From Verrucomicrobiales bacterium (GTDB lineage Bacteria > Verrucomicrobiota > Verrucomicrobiia > Limisphaerales > J093): DNA of 64,000 nucleotides. Positions 8,716-18,472 of the stretch are shown in pieces. Every line of letters starts with the position of its first letter. Position 1 is the first letter of the stretch. Under the pieces are notes generated by a model. That model saw only the letters and a list, made by a program, of their open reading frames with translations, did no database searches and was not told where the DNA came from. Made by a program: the position numbers and the translations under genes. Where the stretch lies: assembly GCA_024233215.1 (NCBI GenBank), contig JACKPW010000020.1:59551-123550 (forward strand), given 5' to 3'.

Positions 8716-8790
8716 ATGCCAATCCGCCGCTACGGGAGGAGCAGGATCCGTGGGGTTGTTCGGCGAGGGAAGGGTCGGTAGGCTTCGGGC

Positions 8791-9804
8791 ATGCAATCCA
8801 CGATGCGCATTTCGCCGGCGCCGAGCCCGGCTTGGCGGCGTCTTTCGGCGGTCCTTCTGGCGGTGGTTCTTGGACTGGGTGTGAGCGTCGTGCCGGATCT
8901 CTGGTCGGCGGAATCACCCGGCTCGCCACGCTTCCGTTTTTCGCCCATCGACGACAACTCACTCCTCCTCTGGGACGGCAATGACCGCGTGCTGGTCTAT
9001 AACCACGGGATGCTGCTGCCCGACGGCGTTCCGGCGGATCGAAGACGCAGCAGCTACGTGCATCCGATCTACGGCCTGGATGGTGAAGTGCTCACCGACG
9101 ATTTCCCCGAGGACCACTACCATCATCGCGGATTGTTCTGGGCGTGGCCGCATGTGCGGATTGCGGGGCAGCATTACGACCTCTGGGCGATCCAGGGTAT
9201 CCGGCAGCGGTTCGAGCGTTGGCTGGCTCGGGACGTGGGAGCTACGGAGGCGACGTTGGCCGTTGAGAACGGCTGGTATGTCGGCGAACAGAAGGTGGTG
9301 CAGGAACGAATCCGTTTGCGGGTCCATCCCGTCGCTGGGGATGCCCGCTGCATCGATGTGGACTGCGACTGGGTTCCGGTGGATGAACCGCTGACCCTGG
9401 CCGGCGCCGAAGGCAAGAGCTATGGCGGGTTGACCTTGCGTTACGCACCCCGGACCGACACGGTCATCACGACGCCGTTGGGGAAAGGCAGTGAGGACCT
9501 CAGCATGACGCCGCTGGCCTGGGCGGACCTCTCGGCGCGATTCGCGGGAAGGACGGATTTCTCCGGGATCGCGTTGTTCGTTGCGGACGATCATCCCGAT
9601 TATCCGCCGACGTGGCTGACACGGCATTACGGCGCGCTCTGCATCGGCTGGCCGGGAGTCGAGGCGCAGACCTTTCCGGTGGGGAGAGCCATCCATTGCC
9701 GCTACCGCGTTTGGGTGCACCGGGGTGCCCCGAGCCAGGAGACAATCCAGCACGCCTACGAGGAGTATCGGGGCGGGATGGTTGTGAAATGGTCTGGGGA
9801 TTAG
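8791..9804 (+). CDS. Secreted DUF6807 (PmoA-like) family protein
   Basis: A 337-residue exported protein. An arginine-containing N-region and a hydrophobic core (LSAVLLAVVLGLGVSVV) form a signal peptide. The family signature follows: VLVYNHGMLLPDGVPADRR, SYVHPIYGLDGEVLTDDFP, then DHYHHRGLFWAW, with a histidine cluster typical of DUF6807 (earlier named PmoA). These proteins are common in Verrucomicrobiota, Planctomycetota and Bacteroidota polysaccharide regions; their reaction is not established. Later segments GGLTLRYAP and HYGALCIGWPG complete the domain. It appears monocistronic. Confidence 0.85.
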   Translation: MQSTMRISPAPSPAWRRLSAVLLAVVLGLGVSVVPDLWSAESPGSPRFRFSPIDDNSLLLWDGNDRVLVYNHGMLLPDGVPADRRRSSYVHPIYGLDGEVLTDDFPEDHYHHRGLFWAWPHVRIAGQHYDLWAIQGIRQRFERWLARDVGATEATLAVENGWYVGEQKVVQERIRLRVHPVAGDARCIDVDCDWVPVDEPLTLAGAEGKSYGGLTLRYAPRTDTVITTPLGKGSEDLSMTPLAWADLSARFAGRTDFSGIALFVADDHPDYPPTWLTRHYGALCIGWPGVEAQTFPVGRAIHCRYRVWVHRGAPSQETIQHAYEEYRGGMVVKWSGD

Positions 9805-9989
9805 TCCGTCTTGTCCCGGCTCAACGCGAGTCCAGTCGCTTCCAGGTGAGGTCCAAGGCGTAGTTGAAGTTGGCCTCACAGCCGATGCGGACCCGGACCG
9901 CGAATCGCGAGCCGTCGTCCAGTTCGGTGGGCAAGTGTCTCCAGAAGCTCGACTTGGGAGGGCATCTTGGTGAGAGTCCCGGCACTCCG

Positions 9990-10898
9990 ATGCGTCATGC
10001 CGTCATTTTCAATCCGACCGCCCGGGGAGGGGCATCGCGTCGCTTTCGCGAAGTGCTGGGCGGGTTGGGGGACGATCTGGTCCTGAAGCCGACGACCGGG
10101 GCGGGCACGGCGCCGGCCTTGGCGGTGGAAGCAGCCCGGGAAGGCTGCGAAGTGGTGGTTGCCGCCGGGGGGGATGGGACGGTCAGTGAGGTGATCTCCG
10201 GGTTGGCGGCCGAGCCAGGCCTGCTGGAGCGGGTGGCCCTGGGAGTCGTGCCGCTGGGGACCATCAACGTTTTCGCGCGGGAACTGGGCCTCCCGGCGCG
10301 GGACATCCGGGCCGCCTGGTCCGTGATCCGCGATGGGGGCGATTTGTGCGTCGATGTCCCTGAAGTCGAGTTCACTGCCGCCGATGGGAAGGTCCGCCGC
10401 CAGGCGTTCGCTCAACTCGCGGGAGCCGGCCTGGACTCCCGGGCCGTGTCGCTCGTGAGTTGGCCACTGAAGCAGAAGGTCGGTGCGTTGGCCTATGCGG
10501 TGGCGGGGATGCGCGCGCTGGCAGGTCGCCAACCGCTGGTCCAGGTTGCGGTGGGAGATCGCACAATGGCGGGGCCGCTGGTGCTGATCGGGAACGGCCG
10601 GCTGTATGGTGGCAGCGTGGCGATGCAACCGGGCGCCAGTCTGACCGACGGTCGCCTGCATGTCCGGGTCTTCCGGAGCGTCGGGCCGGCGTTGCTGCTG
10701 CGTTTTGGTCTGGCCTTTCTCCTCCGTCGACCGCTAACCCCCGGCGACGATCTGGTGCTGGATGCCGGCGAGTTCAGCCTCCGGAGCGAGGGCCCCATGC
10801 CGCTGCAACTGGACGGCGATCACGTGGGCTTTCTTCCGGCGCAATTCCGGATCCGGCCCGGGGCGTTACGGGTGAGGGTCCCGGTGCAACCGGGTTGA
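9990..10898 (+). CDS. Diacylglycerol kinase-family lipid kinase
   Basis: A 302-residue DAGK-catalytic-domain protein related to YegS, DgkB and sphingosine kinases, which phosphorylate a lipid hydroxyl using ATP. The ATP-binding motif AAGGDGTVSEVISGL is intact, followed by LGVVPLGTINVFARELGLP (the family's PxGTxNxxAR motif), the GAGLDSRAV loop and VLIGNGRLYGG. The C-terminal domain is the usual beta-sandwich. ATG at 9990 matches the family N-terminus (MRHAVIFNPTARGGA); the upstream in-frame sequence is rejected. Membrane-associated phospholipid recycling is the likely role; the exact lipid is unknown. Confidence 0.9.
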   Translation: MRHAVIFNPTARGGASRRFREVLGGLGDDLVLKPTTGAGTAPALAVEAAREGCEVVVAAGGDGTVSEVISGLAAEPGLLERVALGVVPLGTINVFARELGLPARDIRAAWSVIRDGGDLCVDVPEVEFTAADGKVRRQAFAQLAGAGLDSRAVSLVSWPLKQKVGALAYAVAGMRALAGRQPLVQVAVGDRTMAGPLVLIGNGRLYGGSVAMQPGASLTDGRLHVRVFRSVGPALLLRFGLAFLLRRPLTPGDDLVLDAGEFSLRSEGPMPLQLDGDHVGFLPAQFRIRPGALRVRVPVQPG

Positions 10899-10935
10899 TC
10901 GCGGCAGGACCGGTTCTCTGGGAGCCGCTCGGGGG

Positions 10936-13900
10936 CTACTCCAGCTCGAATGTGGCCCTCTGCCGGGAGGCCACCTTCGCATCGGTGTCGGGTTTGATCT
11001 CGATCCGATCGGCCTGGATGCGTCCGTCCGACAGCAACTGGTTTTGGACCGCCAGCGCGCGGGCCTTTCTCAGCGCATCCAGATCTTCCGGCGTAATCCT
11101 GATGGATTTCAACAGGGCCGCCTCCATTTCCTCGCGGCTGGGGAGTGCGGGGGCTGGGGTGGGGGGCTGCCCGTCGGGAGTGATCGCCGGCACGGCCGCT
11201 TGGTCCACCGCCGGTTGTGCAGGCAGAGTGCCTTCCGGAGCCGCGCTGCCAGGGGACGCCGGCTCTGCGGGGCCGGCCGATGCGTCGGCTTGGGGGACGT
11301 CGGTGGTTTCCTCCCGACCCCGATCGCGGGCCGCCAGGGCCATCAGCGCGGCGGCGCCGCTCCTGGCGCGGGGACGCACGATGGGCTTCTGCGGGGACGC
11401 AGACCCGGCGGCGGACGTGGGAGTGGTTTGGGTCTCCGGGGTCGCCTGAGGGGCGGTGGGTTCGACGGTCGGGCTTTCCGGAGTGCCGGTACCGGTTTCC
11501 TCGGTGTGGGTTGCTGCCGGCGACGAGGGTGGAGCGGACGGGATTCCAAAGCGGGCGGTGTAAGCCTTCAGCAAGGCGGCGTCCCGTTCTGCGCCGGTGA
11601 TCGCAGCCGGTTCGCTGCCCGCATCGGCCGGGGCAGGGGCAGTCGCCCCGGCGCCCACCACGGATGTCTGCTGCAGTTCGGCCTGAAGTTTGGCCTTTTG
11701 CAGCGGGAGCGAGTCAGTTGCCGGGTCGGCGCCTCCGGTGATGGCCAGGCGGATTTGCGGTCGCTCAAACAGGGCCTTGCCCAGGGTGTCGAGCTTGCTC
11801 AGGGCGGTGGGTTTCAGCCGGCTTTCGCCCGGGTCGAATTCCACGTATTCGATGTCCTCCTCCTTTCCACCGCCGAAGATCGATCCGAGCATCCGGAAGG
11901 GGGCGGTGGCCGCGCGGGTGAGTACGTTCCGGATCGTCTGGGAGATGACCCTCCCAACGCTGAATTCGGGATCGTCCAAGGTGCCGGAGATGGGGACGTC
12001 GAAAGTGATCCGACCGTTGCGATCCTTGAGCAGGGAGACGCCGAGCTTCACGGGCAGGTCCGTGGCGTCGGGACTGTCCTGCCGGTCCCCCAGCGTCAGG
12101 CTGTCCAGGTAGACGAGGTTTTCCCCCTCCACCTTCCGGCCGTCCAACCGGTAGTGGACCGTGGTGGTGGCGGTGCCCTGCTGGATGGGATATCCGGCGA
12201 AGCGCACGCTGTAGGGCGAGAACTGGCTCAGATCCGCGGAGCTGCACTCCACGGTGACGTCGGCCTTCAGGGCGTTCGGATCCGGGAAGACCGTGCCCCG
12301 GACGGCGAAGGGGGAGGGGTCCGCCAGGCGTCCGGCGAGGTCGATGGCGAGTTCCCGGACCTCCGGCCACGCGAGTCCTTGAACGGTTCCGCTCATCGTT
12401 TGGACCGCCGTGGTGAACTGTCCCGGTATGGCGTTGTCCGCCACGGCCAGGGAAGCGTCCTCGATTCGGAGGGTGTCGAGGCGTAGCGGCGGGGTCGGCG
12501 CGTTCTTCCCCTCCGGGTTCGGCGGCGCGGGTGTTTCCGTCCCGGTCCCCTGCGCGGGAGGGGTCTTCTGCAGCGTCAGCAGGTTGAGCTGGCCGTTGGT
12601 CATCCGGACCAGGCTGGTGTGAAGCCCTTTGACCAGCAGTTCTTCGGCGGCGAACGAGTGCGGGAACAACCCGACGTCGAGACCACTCAGGCGAACTTTC
12701 GCGAACTGCAGAAAGTCCCGGTGATTCAGTGCCTCGGCGGCGGCGAGGTCGTTGATCTCGATGGCGCCGGTCACCTTCGCCACCGGGGTGTTGGTACGTT
12801 CCAGATCCGCGTCGAAGTCGACATTTCCCGCCAGAGTGCCGGACTTCAACGACACGTGGGCGAGCGGGTCCAGGTAAGGTTGGGCCGGTTGGATGTCGAG
12901 CGCCTCCCAATGCACGTTGGCTTTGAGTCGTGCGGGTATGAGCTGTCCCGTGGCGTCCATGCCGAGCGTGCCGTTCTCCTGCCAGCGCAGGCCGGTGTGC
13001 AGATCGAACGGTCGGTCCGGGGCGTTGGAGAAGCCCGTCAGCGCGAGCCACAGGTCCTGGGCGGAAAGCGTTGCCGGTTCAGGAGGGCCTTCGTCCGTGA
13101 ACACGGCGGTGGTGTTGGTCAGCACCAACGATCCCACCGACGCCTTCCAGTCCGGCAGGTTGCGGATGGCCTCCGTGATCGCGTCGGGCAGATACACGGT
13201 CTCCGCGTTGAGCGTCCCGTCCGGACGGCGGACCAGGTGCACGTTGGCGCCGTCCAGGGTGATGCGGTCCACACTGGCCTGTTCCGTTCCCAAGTCCCCG
13301 CTCACACCGGCGACGGTCAGGCGGTTCAGGCGGAACCACGACTCCGTTTCGCCCGGATTGCGGACCGCCAGTCCGTTCAAGCCGACCATCGCGTTGGTGA
13401 GGCTGGCGGCGAGACCGTCGTTGGCGAACGCGGCGTTGAATGCGGCATCGATTCCGAGCCCGCCTTCTGGAACCTCGATGCCCGTCCCCTGGGTGAGGTA
13501 TCCGCCGTAGTGGGCGAGTTGCGGCACTTGCACCCGGAGGTCGCCGCGAATCGAGAACTCCGGCAGGATTCGAACGTCCCCGGCGATTTCCACGTGGGTG
13601 CCGGCGCCCCCGCTGACCTCAAGTCGAAAGGTCGCATTGGTGCCGGGCAGGGTGCTGACATTGGTCGCCAGCAGATGAAACGGCTGGATGCGCGTGGCAA
13701 AGGCGTTGGTCAGTGTCTCGTCGGTGAAGTGGAATCCGCCGTTCAGGATGCGCAGTCGCTCGATGAGCAACCTCGGCGGCTCGGAGGGCGGGGCGTTCGT
13801 GTCGGCCGGCGGCACGAGATCCAGCAGGTCGAGACTGCCATCGGCCCGGCGCAACACCTGGAGGTAGGGGACCTGCAGGGTCACGTCGCGCAGGAGGAGG

Positions 13901-14214
13901 CGACGCTGCCACAGCGAGGCCAGTTCGAGATCCGCCTGGAAGATGTCGAAGGCGGCGAACAGATCGCCGTTGGTCTCGACCAGCTCCAGGCGGTTGATGG
14001 CCACCGTCAGGGCGAAGGGGTTGAGCGAGACCTGTCCCACGCGGGCCTCGCGGTGGGTGAATTCCGGGAGCCGCTTGATGAGTTGGGACTTCAGCACGGC
14101 CGGGGCCACCCAGAATCCGAGGGCGGCATAGAGCCCGACGGCCCCGGCCAGGGCGATGATCAGTTTCAGCCAGCGGGGAAGCCGGCGACGCGGGACGGGG
14201 GAGGCGTTGCTCAT
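10936..14214 (-). CDS. DUF748 (AsmA-like) inner-membrane-anchored periplasmic protein
   Basis: A 1092-residue protein with one N-terminal membrane segment (about residues 14-34, LKLIIALAGAVGLYAALGFW) and a very long periplasmic part. The DUF748 pattern is visible: repeated beta strands with LNPFALTVAINRLEL near the start, LLLRDVTLQVPYLQVLR, and near the end GRITFDVPISGTLDDPEFSV followed by YVEFDPGESRLKP and an OmpA-like LDTLGKALFERPQIRLAI. A proline/threonine-rich low-complexity linker lies about residues 870-1020. AsmA/TamB-like proteins are implicated in lipid traffic to the outer membrane (family knowledge). Its ATG overlaps the sulfatase stop by 4 bases (ATGA), so the two are translationally coupled. 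Confidence 0.85.
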   Translation of the reverse strand: MSNASPVPRRRLPRWLKLIIALAGAVGLYAALGFWVAPAVLKSQLIKRLPEFTHREARVGQVSLNPFALTVAINRLELVETNGDLFAAFDIFQADLELASLWQRRLLLRDVTLQVPYLQVLRRADGSLDLLDLVPPADTNAPPSEPPRLLIERLRILNGGFHFTDETLTNAFATRIQPFHLLATNVSTLPGTNATFRLEVSGGAGTHVEIAGDVRILPEFSIRGDLRVQVPQLAHYGGYLTQGTGIEVPEGGLGIDAAFNAAFANDGLAASLTNAMVGLNGLAVRNPGETESWFRLNRLTVAGVSGDLGTEQASVDRITLDGANVHLVRRPDGTLNAETVYLPDAITEAIRNLPDWKASVGSLVLTNTTAVFTDEGPPEPATLSAQDLWLALTGFSNAPDRPFDLHTGLRWQENGTLGMDATGQLIPARLKANVHWEALDIQPAQPYLDPLAHVSLKSGTLAGNVDFDADLERTNTPVAKVTGAIEINDLAAAEALNHRDFLQFAKVRLSGLDVGLFPHSFAAEELLVKGLHTSLVRMTNGQLNLLTLQKTPPAQGTGTETPAPPNPEGKNAPTPPLRLDTLRIEDASLAVADNAIPGQFTTAVQTMSGTVQGLAWPEVRELAIDLAGRLADPSPFAVRGTVFPDPNALKADVTVECSSADLSQFSPYSVRFAGYPIQQGTATTTVHYRLDGRKVEGENLVYLDSLTLGDRQDSPDATDLPVKLGVSLLKDRNGRITFDVPISGTLDDPEFSVGRVISQTIRNVLTRAATAPFRMLGSIFGGGKEEDIEYVEFDPGESRLKPTALSKLDTLGKALFERPQIRLAITGGADPATDSLPLQKAKLQAELQQTSVVGAGATAPAPADAGSEPAAITGAERDAALLKAYTARFGIPSAPPSSPAATHTEETGTGTPESPTVEPTAPQATPETQTTPTSAAGSASPQKPIVRPRARSGAAALMALAARDRGREETTDVPQADASAGPAEPASPGSAAPEGTLPAQPAVDQAAVPAITPDGQPPTPAPALPSREEMEAALLKSIRITPEDLDALRKARALAVQNQLLSDGRIQADRIEIKPDTDAKVASRQRATFELE

Positions 14215-15557
14215 GGCTGGTTCACGGTTCGCGCCCATTCCTCATGCAGGGCGGTCAGGTGCTGGACCAACCCGGGTTGGTCGGCGGCTTCATTGTGCGT
14301 CTCCGAAACGTCCCGGTCCAGATTGCTCAGGAAAATGCGTTCCTCCGGCATGGTCTCCAGTCCGTTGACCACCAATTTCCAGGGGCCTTCGCGCACGGCC
14401 CATTGCGGGGTTTGCCGGCCCCCACCCGACTGCCAGTGGAACCTCTCGTGGGGCGACGGCGCGGTGGCGGACGCCAGCACGGGACGCAGGCTGAAGCCAT
14501 CGATCTGTTGCTCCGCGGGGGACACCCCGCACAGGTCCAGAACGGTGGGCAGCCAGTCGCAGGCGGTGGCCATCTGGTGGCGCACCTGGCCTTCCGGGAT
14601 TCTCCCCGGCCACGAAATCACGGCCGGAAGTCGGATTCCCCCCTCGAACAGGCTGAACTTGTGGCCGCGATACGGGCCGGCGTTTCCCCCGCCCAAGTGC
14701 GCCCGTTCCTCCGTGGAATGGCCGTTGTCCGACTGGTAGATCACGATGGTGTCCTCCCGCAACCCGAGGGCCTCGAGTTTCCGGAGCACGCGGCCGACCC
14801 GTTCGTCCAACGTTGAGATGAAGGCGGCATAGAGATTGCGTGGGTAAGGGAGTCGATCGGTGTAATAGCGATACCACTTCGCGTCACCCTGGTAAGGGTA
14901 GTGCGGCATGTTGAAGGCGCAATAGATGAAGAACGGCTGGCTGCGGGGCGTTTCCAGCAGACGCTCGATTTCCTCCACCATGAGGTCGGGAAAGAACCGG
15001 CCGTTCTCGAAGACTTCCGTGCCGTTGCGATGCAGGTCGTGGCGGTTCGGGCCGTTCCAGTAGAAGAAGTGGGAGAAATTGTCGATGCACCCGCCCATGT
15101 GTCCGAACGAGTGGTCAAAGCCCTGGCCGTTCGGCATCGTTTCCGGCGTGTAACCCAGATGCCACTTGCCGACGTGCGCGGTGAAGTACCCGGCGTCGTG
15201 GAGCATTTCCGCGAGGGTGATCTGGCTGGTCGGCATGCCGGCGTGACCTTCGGCGGAGGAGACATTTCCGGGAACTCCCGCCCGCTGGGGGTAGCGGCCG
15301 GTGAGCAGCGCCGCCCGGGACGGCGAACAAACGGGCGCCGCCGAATAGAACTGGGTGAAGCGCACACCTCGTGCCGCGAGAGCGTCGAGGTTCGGCGTGA
15401 CCAGGTCCTTCGCCCCGTAGCAGTTCGCATCCACCGATCCCTGGTCATCCGCGTAAATCAGCAGGACATTCGGCTGCCGGGTCGCGGCGTGGAGGTCGGT
15501 GGTGGCCGGGGCAAGAACCGCGAGCCCGACGAGAAGCGGGGTGAGCTGTTTCATCAT
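14211..15557 (-). CDS. Secreted sulfatase (arylsulfatase A-like)
   Basis: A 448-residue exported sulfatase that would hydrolyse sulfate esters of polysaccharides. The signal peptide runs to about residue 24. NVLLIYADDQG contains the first metal-binding aspartates. CSPSRAALLTGRYPQR is the CxPSR motif whose cysteine becomes formylglycine by the maturation enzyme. HVGKWHLGY gives the lysine and histidine of the active site and IVIYQSDNGHS the second metal site. Length and motif order are normal for type I sulfatases, which are numerous in marine Verrucomicrobiota. It is the first gene of a two-gene unit with the DUF748 gene. Confidence 0.94.
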   Translation of the reverse strand: MMKQLTPLLVGLAVLAPATTDLHAATRQPNVLLIYADDQGSVDANCYGAKDLVTPNLDALAARGVRFTQFYSAAPVCSPSRAALLTGRYPQRAGVPGNVSSAEGHAGMPTSQITLAEMLHDAGYFTAHVGKWHLGYTPETMPNGQGFDHSFGHMGGCIDNFSHFFYWNGPNRHDLHRNGTEVFENGRFFPDLMVEEIERLLETPRSQPFFIYCAFNMPHYPYQGDAKWYRYYTDRLPYPRNLYAAFISTLDERVGRVLRKLEALGLREDTIVIYQSDNGHSTEERAHLGGGNAGPYRGHKFSLFEGGIRLPAVISWPGRIPEGQVRHQMATACDWLPTVLDLCGVSPAEQQIDGFSLRPVLASATAPSPHERFHWQSGGGRQTPQWAVREGPWKLVVNGLETMPEERIFLSNLDRDVSETHNEAADQPGLVQHLTALHEEWARTVNQP

Positions 15558-15946
15558 GACAGGCCGACAGAACGCATTTCCCGTCTTCTAAACGATCCGC
15601 AGAGATTCGCCAAGCCGCTTGTCCCGAGGCCCGCCTGGGATCGGTTTCCGGCGCGCGCAGCTTGGATCGTTCGATCTCGCCTTGGTAATCGTAATCCTCA
15701 TCGTCATCCCTTGGACCGCGTCCTTGATCACGAGAAGCTGGAGGTTTACCGGGGGCGCCGGCTTTTGTGGCTTGGCTGGAACCGTTGCCCGGGATGCGGG
15801 GGATTGCGATTCCGAGTAGGACCCGCGGGGCGTTCGCTCGGCAGTTCGCGGGTGGAAGAAGGTGAGATGCCACGTCCCCGGCTCCCCGGCGCCGGACCGA
15901 TTTTCGGCTTCTCATGGGCGGGGTTGGCGGCTAATCTCAAGACCTC
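15558..15946. other. Intergenic region without a supported gene
   Basis: No open frame here has family features. There is a short tandem-like stretch around 15680-15712 (TAATCGTAATCCTCATCGTC type) and a related inverted piece near 15800 (GATTGCGATTCC), which may be a degraded copy of another intergenic repeat family. Promoters for the divergent sulfatase and FtsB-like genes must lie here but were not identified. Confidence 0.4.
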
Positions 15947-16285
15947 ATGGCCGCTCCAACCACATGGAACCGCTTGAGTTTCGCGGTGCTGCTGTTGTTG
16001 CTCGCCGCGGGATTTGTCATGGCTTTTCTCTGGTATATCCCGGAGATCGAGTTGAACCGGCGGCTGCAGGCGGAGCGCATGAAACGGATGCAGGACATTG
16101 CCGCGCTGCAGCAGGAGATTGACGGCATCCGGTTCCGGTTGGGCGCACTCGATCGGAACCCCAAAGCCGTGGAACGCTTGGCGCGCTGGCGCCTGGGGTA
16201 TGCCCGTCCCGGTGAAACCGTGCTCTACTTCCGGCAACCGCTTCCCGCAGTGACCGAGCCGCCGATTATCGGCGGCGCAGAATAG
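15947..16285 (+). CDS. Septum formation initiator-like protein (FtsB/DivIC family)
   Basis: A 112-residue membrane protein. One transmembrane helix (about residues 11-31, FAVLLLLLAAGFVMAFLWYI) is followed by a coiled coil (about 35-65, NRRLQAERMKRMQDIAALQQ) and a small conserved cap, VERLARWRLGYARPGETVLY. This order and the YARPGE(T)V tail match FtsB/DivIC septum-formation proteins, which bridge FtsL and FtsQ in the divisome. It stands alone here, away from a dcw cluster, as is common for ftsB. A signal-anchor orientation with the coiled coil outside is expected. Confidence 0.8.
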   Translation: MAAPTTWNRLSFAVLLLLLAAGFVMAFLWYIPEIELNRRLQAERMKRMQDIAALQQEIDGIRFRLGALDRNPKAVERLARWRLGYARPGETVLYFRQPLPAVTEPPIIGGAE

Positions 16286-16605
16286 GCGGGTCCCCTCGGG
16301 CGGTCTCCCTCCGCAGCCTCTCCCCTCGGTGTGGTCGGCCTGCCTGAAGGCCTCCCAGCCTCGATCTGCCCCCCCTCCAGTCCCGTCCTTCCCCCGGATC
16401 CTTGGGGAGCCTCCGGTTGGGGACCTGAGTTCACCCCTTCGTAACAAGCCTGCAGCGGGATGGTGACATTCAAGCCCCCATCCTTGAACCCGTGCCGGGC
16501 CTGTTGTCCCAGGAAACGAGGGGGATGTTCCCACCACGGGCCGACGGCATATGCAGACTGATTACACGCATCGGCAGCACAGAATTCATGAACCAAGAAC
16601 ACACC
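16286..16605. other. Upstream region of the beta-helix gene; no supported gene
   Basis: The region lacks a convincing gene. A minus-strand frame (16225-16602) has a peptide-like stretch LNVTIPLQACYEGVNSGPQP but no start context or recognised family, so it is not called. GG-N10-GC spacing at about 16457-16471 is a weak sigma-54-like match that I do not rely on. Confidence 0.35.
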
Positions 16606-18213
16606 ATGAGATCAAGAATCATCCTCACCTGTCTCGGGTTGACCGGCCTTCTCGCCGCCTCAGCCCGGGCCGACCTCATCCCTGTCACCGAGGACATTGC
16701 GTCGGGGACGGAGGTGACGTGGACGGCGGAGAACAGTTATCGGTTGGACACGGTGATCTACGTGCAGACGAACGCCGTGCTGAACATCGAACCCGGGACG
16801 GTGGTTTATGGGGCGCGCAACGTAACGATTGGGCGGGAGGACATCCCGAACCTGGTGTCGGCGTTGTGGGTGACCCGGGGCGGGAAGCTCAACGCGGTGG
16901 GGACGGCGGAGAAGCCGATCATCTTCACGGCGGAGGGGGATGACCTCCACGGGAACATCGGACCGGACGAGACCTCGCTGTGGGGTGGGGTGGTGATCCT
17001 GGGCAAGGCGCGGATCAACTCGGCCAAGGACGCCGACGGCAACGCGGCGACGCCGAAGTACGACGTCTATGAAGGCACCGACGGGCCGGGGCCCAACGGT
17101 GAGCATGTCTTCGGTGGTGATGACGACGCGGACAGTTCGGGCCGGCTGCGCTATGTGTCAATCCGGCATGCGGGGAACGAGTTTGCGCCGGCGAGCGAGC
17201 TCAATGCGCTGACGATGGGTGCGGTGGGGAGCGGGACGGAGTTGAGCCACCTGGAAGTGTTCGCGGGTTCGGACGACGGCATCGAGTGGTGGGGCGGCAC
17301 GGTGCATGGGGATCACCTGGTGGCGGCGTTCTGCGAGGACGATGATTTTGACACCGACCAGGGGTACCGGGGGGTGAATCAGTTCCTGCTGGGAGTGAAA
17401 CCGCCGTGGGCGGGGACGGCCGACAGCCGGGGATTTGAGACCGACGGGGATCTGAACCAGTCGGAGCAGGGGGAAGAGCCGATCAGCCAGTGGTATGGGT
17501 ACAACGCGACGATGATTGGCCGCGGGAAGGACGAGACCTCGAGTTCACTGGGAGTGGCGTGGAACGTGCGGGATGAGACGGCGCCGAACGTGGTGAACTC
17601 GATCTTCGCGGCGTGGGACAAAGGCCTGAAGCTGGATTCGGACGGGTTGTATCACTTCGAGACCGAGCCGCCGTCGGCGCGGATTGCGAACAATGTGTGG
17701 GACGTGACGACGGGGGCGACGAGCACGGACGGGGAGTTCATCTTCACGACGGCGGAGTTCCTGAACACGATTGAGGATGCGATGCTGGGGGGGATCAGCT
17801 ACGCGGCGGACCAGGGGTTGGACCCGAGGCCGCAGGCGGGGAGCCCGGCATTTGAGAACGTGGTGGCCGGAGCGCCGGTGGCAGTGGATTACCGCGGAGC
17901 CTTCTCCGGGCCGAGTGACAACTGGGCCGACGGCTGGACCGCCCTCTCGCAACTGGGCTACCTCAAGCCCGCGGAAGCAGGGTTGACGGTGCCGGTGATT
18001 CTCGACTTCTCGGTCGGGGGCGGGAAGGTCATGGTCACCGTGCAGTCCGTGGGGGGCATGAGCTACCAGTTGGAGGCGAAATCGCCCGTGACGGGTCCGT
18101 GGGCGAACGCGGGGGATGCGGTGCTGGGCGACGGCGACGCTGTCGTGCTGGAAGTGCCGGCAGGGGCAGGCGACGAGTACTTCCGCGTGCGCGGTTTTCC
18201 CACGGCTCCGTAA
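16606..18213 (+). CDS. Secreted beta-helix-like surface protein with C-terminal module
   Basis: A 535-residue exported protein. The signal peptide is MRSRIILTCLGLTGLLAASA before a RADL cleavage region. The body matches the Bacteroidota/Verrucomicrobiota family with TWTAENSYRLDTVIYVQTNA, then LNIEPGTVVYGARN, ALWVTRGGKLNAVGTAEKPI and IIFTAEGD, predicted to form a right-handed parallel beta-helix. Calcium-type acidic stretches (GGDDDADSSGR, CEDDDFDTDQG) follow. The last 65 residues (MSYQLEAKSPVTGPW, ending DEYFRVRG) resemble the C-terminal module of other secreted proteins in this window. The in-frame ATG at 16588 would extend the signal peptide and is less likely. A strong terminator follows the gene. 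Confidence 0.82.
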   Translation: MRSRIILTCLGLTGLLAASARADLIPVTEDIASGTEVTWTAENSYRLDTVIYVQTNAVLNIEPGTVVYGARNVTIGREDIPNLVSALWVTRGGKLNAVGTAEKPIIFTAEGDDLHGNIGPDETSLWGGVVILGKARINSAKDADGNAATPKYDVYEGTDGPGPNGEHVFGGDDDADSSGRLRYVSIRHAGNEFAPASELNALTMGAVGSGTELSHLEVFAGSDDGIEWWGGTVHGDHLVAAFCEDDDFDTDQGYRGVNQFLLGVKPPWAGTADSRGFETDGDLNQSEQGEEPISQWYGYNATMIGRGKDETSSSLGVAWNVRDETAPNVVNSIFAAWDKGLKLDSDGLYHFETEPPSARIANNVWDVTTGATSTDGEFIFTTAEFLNTIEDAMLGGISYAADQGLDPRPQAGSPAFENVVAGAPVAVDYRGAFSGPSDNWADGWTALSQLGYLKPAEAGLTVPVILDFSVGGGKVMVTVQSVGGMSYQLEAKSPVTGPWANAGDAVLGDGDAVVLEVPAGAGDEYFRVRGFPTAP

Positions 18214-18262
18214 GGGACGATTTGGTTGGTTGCTTGTTGGATTGATGCTTGCAGGTTGTGCG

Positions 18263-18290
18263 ACGAGGGTCCTTCGGGACCCTCGTTTGC
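18263..18290 (+). terminator. Strong intrinsic terminator with UUCG tetraloop
   Basis: A perfect 10-bp stem, ACGAGGGTCC (18263-18272) and GGACCCTCGT (18277-18286), is closed by a TTCG tetraloop and followed by a short T-rich tail. It lies 50 bases after the stop of the beta-helix gene, and a run of ten G starts at about 18298. Confidence 0.88.
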
Positions 18291-18374
18291 TTATCCCGGG
18301 GGGGGGGCGGCGGAGGTTGGCCAGGGCCAGTGACAAAGTCAGCGCAAGTCGTTGGTTCGTAGCGCACATGTCGG

Positions 18375-18472
18375 ATCTGCGGTATCGCCGAACTCAATTC
18401 GGCAGACCGTCCGAATCTGCGAACGCTTGCGGATTTGGAAATCTGCGCTCCGACTTTGTTGCTGGCCCTGGG
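18375..18472. repeat. Copy A of a ~97-bp palindromic intergenic repeat
   Basis: This stretch aligns over its full length with 26856-26953. Both carry a GCCGAA(C/T)TCAATTCGGC palindrome (18387-18403 here, with one arm mismatch) followed by AGACCGTCCGAA and a second block GGAAATC(T/C)GCGCT. It lies upstream of the rhlE-like gene. The rest of the 18214-18699 gap holds the terminator, a ten-G run and no supported gene. Confidence 0.75.

Noticed and set aside
16456..16472. Sigma-54 promoter before the beta-helix gene
   Set aside because: GG-N10-GC spacing is present, but the flanking bases do not fit the consensus and it lies in C/G-rich sequence where such spacing arises by chance.
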